Source: Anomaloglossus baeobatrachus
Taxonomy: Eukaryota; Chordata; Amphibia; Anura; Aromobatidae
Reading direction: 5' to 3'
NCBI RefSeq assembly: GCF_048569485.1
Contig: NC_134357.1
Coordinates: 110,530,744-110,594,743, forward strand
Length of the DNA stretch: 64,000 nt
Shown here in pieces: positions 57,785-64,000 of the stretch; the first letter of the stretch is position 1, and each line of letters opens with the position of its first letter. The notes under the pieces are model-generated. The model saw only the letters and a program-made list of their open reading frames with translations. It did not search any database and was not told the origin of the DNA. A program made the translations under genes and the position numbers.

Positions 57785-58872
57785 GAATTTTATACCGAGT
57801 TACCCAGTCTCAAGTCATTTTCAGTCCCTAACAGGTTTTCTTCTAACATTGCCATATATTTATCTCCCTCCATCCTCCCATCAATTCTGATCAGTTTCTC
57901 TGTCCCTGCTGAAGTAAAGCATCCTCACAGCATGATGCTGCCACCACTATGTTTAATGGTGGGTATGGTGTTTTCAGGGTCATGTGTAGTATTGGTTCTC
58001 AGCCACACACAAAGCACTTGGTTTTAGCCCAAAAAGTTATACTTTGGTCTTATCTGCCCAGAGCACCTTCTTTCACATGTTAGCTGTGTCCCCTACATGG
58101 ATTTTTGCAAACTGCAAAGGGGACTTCTTATTGCTTTCAAAAATGGCTTTCTACTTGCCACTCTTCCATAAAGGCCAGATTTGTGGAGTTTACGACTAAT
58201 AGTTTTTCAATGGACAGATTCTCCCACTTGAGCTGTAGATCTCTGCAGCTCCTCCAGAGTGAGAATGGGCCTCTTTGATGCTTCTGTAATTAGTGCTCTC
58301 TTTACTTGGGATGTCAGTTTAGGTGGACGGCCATGTCTTGGTCGATTTGAAGTTGTTTCACACTCCTTCCATTTTTGGATGATGGCCTGAACAGGGCTTA
58401 GTGAGATGTTCAGAGCTTGGGATATTATTTCTTTTCCCTTCTCCACAACTTTATCCCTGATCTGTCTGGTGTGTTCATTAGTTTAGTTTTCATGATACTA
58501 TTTGATCCTAATATTCTCAAACAAACCTATGAGGCCTTCACAGAATAGCTGTATTTATACTGAGAATAAATTACACATTGATAGACTCAGGCTCCAAATT
58601 AGGCAACTTCTGGAGGCAATTGCTTACTCGGGGTTTATTTATGGGTATCAGACTACAGGGAGCTAAATATAAATGCACGTCACAATTTTCAGAATTATAT
58701 TTTTAAAATATTTAGAAAACCAATGTATCATTTCCTTTTACACTTCACATATACTTGCTATTTTGTGTTGGTATATCATATAAAATCCCAGTAAAACACA
58801 TTCAAGTTTGTGGGTGTTATGTGAAAAAAATTGAAAAGGTTCATGGGGTATGAATACTTTTTCAAGGCACTA
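57785..58872 (-). mobile_element. Decayed Tc1-like transposon, second family
   Basis: On the minus strand 58207-58446 encodes a Tc1 helix-turn-helix region (IIQKWKECETTSNRPRHGRP, PILTLEELQRS). Text at 57900-58200 (complement of a transposase core, with the region of GSIMLWGC-type wording) follows with shifts. The right terminal repeat TAGTGCCTTGAAAAAGTATT is present at 58852-58872. The left end and the catalytic C terminus are missing, directly at the boundary with the CR1 tail. Confidence 0.75.
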
Positions 58873-59297
58873 TACTTGGAGACAAGTCACATGTCACATG
58901 GGACTTGCTTTGAAGTCTATGGCAAGTGAATCGGGTGTAAGTTGTGACAGTGACAAAAAAATCAAATTCATTTTGAAACATTTGTGACTGTGTGTCGCAG
59001 TCGCAGGAAGGTTTACGTCGAAACGCGATGCTATAGGAAATCACTAGATGTGATGTCACAATGTGACACTGCAATGTCAGTGTCACACAACACGCCACCT
59101 TTTATCCCTAGGCTAATTCCAATTCAAATGCAGTAGGACTGATACCAGTTACACCATATTACTGATCAATTACACTGAGTCAGTCACTTTTGCTGGCACA
59201 TCTTCTATCTCTCTCTTCTACTATTAATTAAATCTCTGTATTATTGCCAGACTACTAATCTCATCTCCTTCAGCATTGCAGTTATATAACACAATTA
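58873..59297. other. No gene seen
   Basis: GTCACATGTGACA-like palindromic text (58890-58905) and several GTCACA/TGTGAC motifs up to 59095 suggest another diverged MITE, without clear ends. Confidence 0.35.
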
Positions 59298-60512
59298 TCA
59301 AATCCCAAACGAATTCACTGCACTCGATATATGTGATGCAAAACGTGACAAATTTTATTAAATAAGGAATTGAGACTATGCAATCAGACGTTTCGACCCG
59401 CCTGGGTCTTAGTCAGGAGTCACTATAAAAAACAAGAAAAATAACGTAAATATACAATACAGATCATATACAAAGAAAACTATACATAATATATACATAA
59501 TTTACAAAATTTACAAACTATCAAATGCACGAGTTAAGGCCAATAAAAGTGAAAAGTTAAATAAATTGTTGTTGCAAAAACGGCCATAGGTTCTATTAAT
59601 ATGTATTCAGGGAGATTACATGTACAAAAAACAAAATGGTAATCTAGAGGTAAAATAAACAAATAGATCAATGTAATAAAATACATGGGGAGAAAAAATA
59701 TAATAAGCAGACAACAAGAAGAGGTGTAAACGATGGTGTAGTAGACCTACCTAAACGCAGCATCTGATTGGCTGCCTGTACACTGAATCACTGTTATATA
59801 CCTCCCCCTCCTTGTCAGTGCCCTAGGATACACTATATCAATAGCAACAGCACTGCTGCGCCTGCAAACCCTGTGTACAATCCTCAAGGAATTATTTGTT
59901 ATATCATACATTTCTCTGTCTAACTTTGGCTTTCTTTAATCTTTATATGATATATTCATGTACTATGTTCTATCTTATTAGGCACCTTCTTCTATGCATT
60001 AGTGCTACAGTGCACCTCATCTTTCATCCTCCAGACACCCACTATACAGGTAAACTTTGCCGGTGTACTACACCATCATTTACACCTCTACTTGTTGTCT
60101 GCTTATTATATTTTTTTCTCCCCATGTATTTTATTACATTGATCTATTTGTTTATTTTACCTCTAGATTACCATTTTGTTTTTTGTACATGTAATCTCTC
60201 TGAATACATAATAATAGAACCTATGGTCGTTTTTACAACAACAATTTATTCAACTTTTTCCTATCATTGGCCTTGACTCGTACATTTGATCGTTTGTAAA
60301 TTTTGTAAATTATGTATATATTATGTATAGTTTTCTTTGTGCATGATCTGTATTGTATATTTAATTTATTTTTCGTGTTTTTTATAGCGACTCCTGTCTA
60401 AGACCCAGGCGGGTCGAAACGTCTGATTGCATAGTCGCAATTCCTTATTTAATAACATTTGTCACATTTTGCATCACATATATCGAGTGCAGTGAATTAG
60501 TTTGGGATTTGA
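59298..60512. mobile_element. TA-flanked fold-back element with arms of about 455-460 bp
   Basis: The left arm 59298-59755 is the reverse complement of about 60050-60512 with scattered differences. Both ends read TCAAATCCCAAAC from outside, with TA at 59296-59297 and 60513-60514. Each arm carries AGACGTTTCGACCCGCCTGG or its complement. The spacer of about 295 bases is unrelated between halves. The long arms would form a hairpin. No transposase; a 126-codon frame in the right half has no match in the left and no domain. Confidence 0.88.
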
Positions 60513-60926
60513 TACTAGGGTCCTTGACCGAATTTTCACTTGCATCAGCATCATCATAAATCTGAGTGCAGACCATCGTTCTTTCTTTATAACACAATTA
60601 TGTCTGCAGTATTCGTCCAATATTTTATCACTCTTCCTATCTCTATTGCTGAACTGTGAGCTCTGATATCCTCTCACTATCCAAAATCACCCTAAATTGT
60701 CTGCTGCAGTTCCTGCCTTGACTTTTATGTAAGCTGTCATAATTCTTCCTGATCAGCTGTGCTATACCATGTGATATAAAATCTGCATGGCATTACTAGG
60801 AAGCTGCATGGTGATGCCTGAGGTCATGTCAGCCTCCTGTGGCTGATACAATCTTCTGCAATGTGTGAAATGGCTTTTGTTTTGGCAATTCTCACAAATC
60901 GAACTACAAATTTTCAAATGCACCAG

Positions 60927-61500
60927 TAGAGATGAGCAAACATGAGGCTCGAGGTTCGAGGTTTGGGTTCAGAATCCGACTTCCAAAAAATGCAAGGCTT
61001 GGGTTCGAGGTTCGAGTGAGTGATGAGTACGAGCCACTCATGCAAGCAGTGCTGTGCTTGGGTATGAGTGATGGTCATCCCTGAGCGAGCTGCGTGCACT
61101 GTTTGATTGGCTCACATTTGGGGTAAAATCTGCGTGATCAGATGTAGTGTACACACACAAACCCTCCAAAAAAAATAAATTTTATAAACCCCGCCCATCC
61201 TGCCCAGCAAGTGTTTTGCCAATGGCCCATAAAAACACTTCCGAAGCAGTGTGGGTGGGGTTTATATCTATTTTTTTTTGTGTGGTTGTATGTGTACACT
61301 ACCATCTGATCACGCACATTTTATACCAAATGTGAGCCGATCAAACACTATATGTGGCTGTGCATCACTCATACCCAAGAACAGCGCTGCTCCCTTGAGT
61401 GGTTCGTACTCATTACTCGCTCGAACCTCAAACTTGAACCTTGTTTTTTGGAAATCAGTTTCCGAACATGAACCTCAAACCTCAGGTTCGCTCATCTCTA
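60927..61500. mobile_element. Palindromic hAT-type MITE, 574 bp
   Basis: The ends are TAGAGATGAGCAAACATGAG and, from the right, TAGAGATGAGCGAACCTGAG. Flanks TGCACCAG and TTCACCGG match at 6 of 8 bases, a decayed 8-bp hAT duplication. The interior is palindromic almost throughout, for example GGGGTTTATA and TGATCAGATG facing their complements. Non-coding. Confidence 0.78.
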
Positions 61501-61509
61501 TTCACCGGG

Positions 61510-62128
61510 ACCTGTAAATTTCATAAAATTCTATAAAAATCCTCTTCACATTGAATCGATTTGATCATAACTAGTTGTCATTTATTTTGCATTATATTGG
61601 CATAAAGTTTCAGATCGACATTGAGCAGTGAAGTGAGCTTGAAGTTGGCACAGATGCTTAGGATGGACCACAACATGGACTTCTTTTGATTGAGAAGGAA
61701 AAAGGGTTTGAACTGAAAGCATGGTTAAATCCATCCAAGTAAAGGGGAATGAGAGACTCTAGGAACATTGTATTAATAATTTGATTGCTGGTGATTAAGT
61801 TTGACAGATAACTTGCTGATCATAGTGATCCTAAGATCAAAGCTCTACAGTGCCTTCCTAAATTGAGCAGAGGCACTCATATTTGGCCTGTAGTCCGCTC
61901 ATTTTTACGGCACTTATGGAAAAAGCTAAGCTCTGTACTCAGCAGTCCCAAAAGCATTCAATGGAGCGGAAAAATGTTATGGATGATAAGGTAGTAGTTT
62001 GTCGTGATTCCAACTGTGGTACAGTGATAACCGACGCTGCGGGATGGGATCTCTGGGGCAGATAATGGTGCAGCTTGTTTGGTATAGCTCTCCACAGGTA
62101 GAGCTGGGCTCCAGGGCCGATGGGAGTA
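61510..62128. other. No gene seen
   Basis: Non-coding text up to the start of the LTR element. A 60-codon frame at 61883-62065 has no recognisable domain. Confidence 0.35.
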
Positions 62129-64000
62129 TGTCACGTCCCCATCGGAGTCCGCTCCTGCGACTTCTGCTCAGATCGCCAGATGACGCCATGTTCCCACCAT
62201 GGATAGTGCTGGTGATGGGAGAGGAGTCGGTGCCCGTGGCTCTGCGGAGCACAGGCTCCGCTCATCCACTAGGCTGGGTTTCCCTGGAACCTGCAGTACC
62301 ACTGGCTGACTGTAGGTGGTGTGTGTCTCCCGGCTGAAGTAGCCAACATTCACCTAGAGCCTATGGGAAGACACCGCATCCTTCTTATTCCCCCTCCTGT
62401 CACATGACCACTGCCAGTGATAGTTCTGTTCTCCTGGCTCATGTGCTGTTTGTATTGTGATTCCTGTGCGCTGACCTTGCTTGTTGTTTGACTACCCTCC
62501 TGCCTGTAGTTTTTGTACCTTGCTGCCAGTTCCGGATTTGACCCCTGCTTTGTCTCCTCACTACGCCTTTGCCTGACGATTCTGTTCCTTTTGACCCTGC
62601 CTGACAACCACGGACTACAGTCTACCACAGGTAGCGATCTCTGAGGCTCTGTGTAATTCCAAATCCCAGTAAAGGGGTTAAAGGTTTGCAGATTTCTTGG
62701 GGTCCTCCTTTGTGAGTGGCTTTTCTCTAGATTCCCCTTACAGCCAGTCTGAGTCAGGCATTACATTATCACTGGCCCACTAACACAGAAAAAAAAAATA
62801 AATGGATCCTCTCCAAGCTGTGATGGACCAGGTGCTGACCCTGTCTGGCTTGGTTCAAGGACTTGCACAGCAGGTGCAAGAGCTCCAGTCTGCCCAGGTC
62901 CAAGCTTCTGCAGCACCTTCCTCATCATGTCCAGAGTCCCGTCGACATCAAGGGAGCAGATCACATTGGGGAGACCATCATGGAGAGCCTGGATCTCAGA
63001 GACAATCGCCTCCAGACCAGCAACCGCACCTGATTGAGCCCCAGGATACTCACTCAGGTGCCCAGGTACTCCCTGCAGACCCTATGAAGTTAATATTACC
63101 TGTCTCATTGTCTCACCAGGGAAAAGCTGTGTGGCTACAGGCTTTTATTGATTGTGGGTCTGCGGCTAATTTCAAAAACTCTGATGTAGTAAGAGAGCTG
63201 GGTTTGCCTTTGCTGAGACTGAACTCTCCCATTAAAATCTCTACAATTGATAATACCCCTCTCACTCAGGGTGTGGTTAACCTTGTAACTACAGAGATCT
63301 CCATGCTTGTGGGGGCTCTGCATGTAGAATCAGTGTCATTTTTTGTTCTTGAGAACCTGACAGCAGCAGTGGTATTGGGCATGCCATGGCTGCACAAGCA
63401 TAACCCTGTCATAGACTGGCACCAGGGTGAGATTGTGCGCTGGAGCCCTGAGTGTCAGGAGACGTGTCTGTCGTTATCTGTTAACCTGACTAGAGCTGAA
63501 CCTGTCCTTATACCTCATGCATTCAGGGATTTTGCTGACGTGTTCTCTGTTTCTGACTCTGAAAAATTACCTCCACACAGAGAATATGACTGCCCCATAG
63601 ATTTGGTCCCCAATTCCCGACTCCCCAAGGGTAGGATTTATAATCTTTCTGGTCCAGAACATCAGGCCATGAAAGATTATATAGCAGACAGTCTGCAGAG
63701 AGGGTTTATTAGACCATCCAGATCACCAGTCGGCGCTGGATTCTTTTTTGTGGAGAAAAAAGATGGTGGCCTCCGACCTTGTATTGACTATCGTAAACTT
63801 AATGCCATTACCGTAAAGAATCAGTACCCTCTGCCACTGATCCCCGATTTCTTTAATCAGCTCACAGGAGCCCGGTACTTCACAAAGCTGGATCTCAGGG
63901 GTGCATATAACCTAATCCGCATCAGAGAAGGAGATGAGTGGAAAACTGCATTTAACACACCAGAGGGACACTATGAATACTTAGTAATGCCGTTTGGGTT
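62129..64000 (+). mobile_element. Ty3/Gypsy LTR retrotransposon fossil, 5' part, cut by the window edge
   Basis: The 5' LTR is about 62129-62765 (TGTCACGTCCCC ... GGCATTACA). The internal part begins with a gag-like start near 62812 and continues with a retroviral-type protease ([10 protein letters not shown], then VLGMPWL) and the front of the reverse transcriptase ([42 protein letters not shown]). These are classical Ty3/Gypsy motifs in the usual protease-RT order. The gag portion is much shorter than the family norm, so the copy is probably broken (about one break in the visible part), although what remains is well preserved and so not very old. The rest lies beyond the window. Confidence 0.88.

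Noticed and set aside
59896-60276. 126-codon hydrophobic frame
   Set aside because: It spans spacer and right arm of the fold-back element, is AT-rich and has no counterpart or domain.
1-64000. tRNA, rRNA or other structured RNA genes
   Set aside because: I saw no tRNA A/B boxes with cloverleaf pairing and no rRNA-like text. A covariance-model scan would be decisive and was not run.

Overview
The window looks like amphibian nuclear DNA, most likely frog or toad. It has one recognisable host gene in a dense mixture of Tc1/mariner, hAT, PIF/Harbinger-like, TTAA-flanked (Kolobok/T2-like), CR1-type LINE and Ty3/Gypsy-type LTR sequence. The organism call is inferred from this repeat spectrum and from the one gene; the species cannot be told from the sequence.

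The host gene is a single-coding-exon, secreted FGF-binding-protein family gene on the minus strand (7660-8382), with a plausible 5' untranslated exon ending near 9109. Everything else I can support is mobile or repetitive. 1-4380 holds non-coding repeats with several fold-backs. 4384-7117 holds two adjacent TTAA-flanked elements; the first contains a TA-flanked element that itself carries a 24-bp minisatellite. 9471-21705 is an hAT zone: a decayed plus-strand transposase relic split by a solo LTR, then a minus-strand hAT element with an unbroken 1124-residue BED/hAT transposase and a 118-bp minisatellite of about 23 units. 21720-25320 holds a decayed Tc1-like element and a second copy of the long-TIR TTAA element. 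25330-28524 is a non-autonomous hAT with a perfect 8-bp target duplication, filled by a 30-bp minisatellite. 28747-29913 is a head-on pair of Harbinger-like MITEs sharing one TTA. 29958-32288 is a long-inverted-repeat element with an almost intact Tc1 element inside it.

From 33.7 to 50 kb there are Harbinger-like, T2-like and Tigger-like MITEs, two solo LTRs of about 1.15 kb, and two neighbouring TTAA-flanked repeats that each host another MITE. 50030-55000 is one antisense CR1 relic cut by a Harbinger-like MITE, a 2.5-kb hAT element carrying a CA-rich tandem array, and a 596-bp solo LTR, each with target duplications. 56690-57783 is a sense CR1 3' end, followed by a Tc1 relic, a 1.2-kb TA-flanked fold-back and a palindromic hAT MITE. 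The window closes inside a Ty3/Gypsy element (62129 to the edge).

The most striking theme is that four separate DNA transposons each carry their own unrelated internal tandem array (24, 118, 30 and roughly 35-50 bp units). All boundaries were read by eye; no alignment or database search was run.
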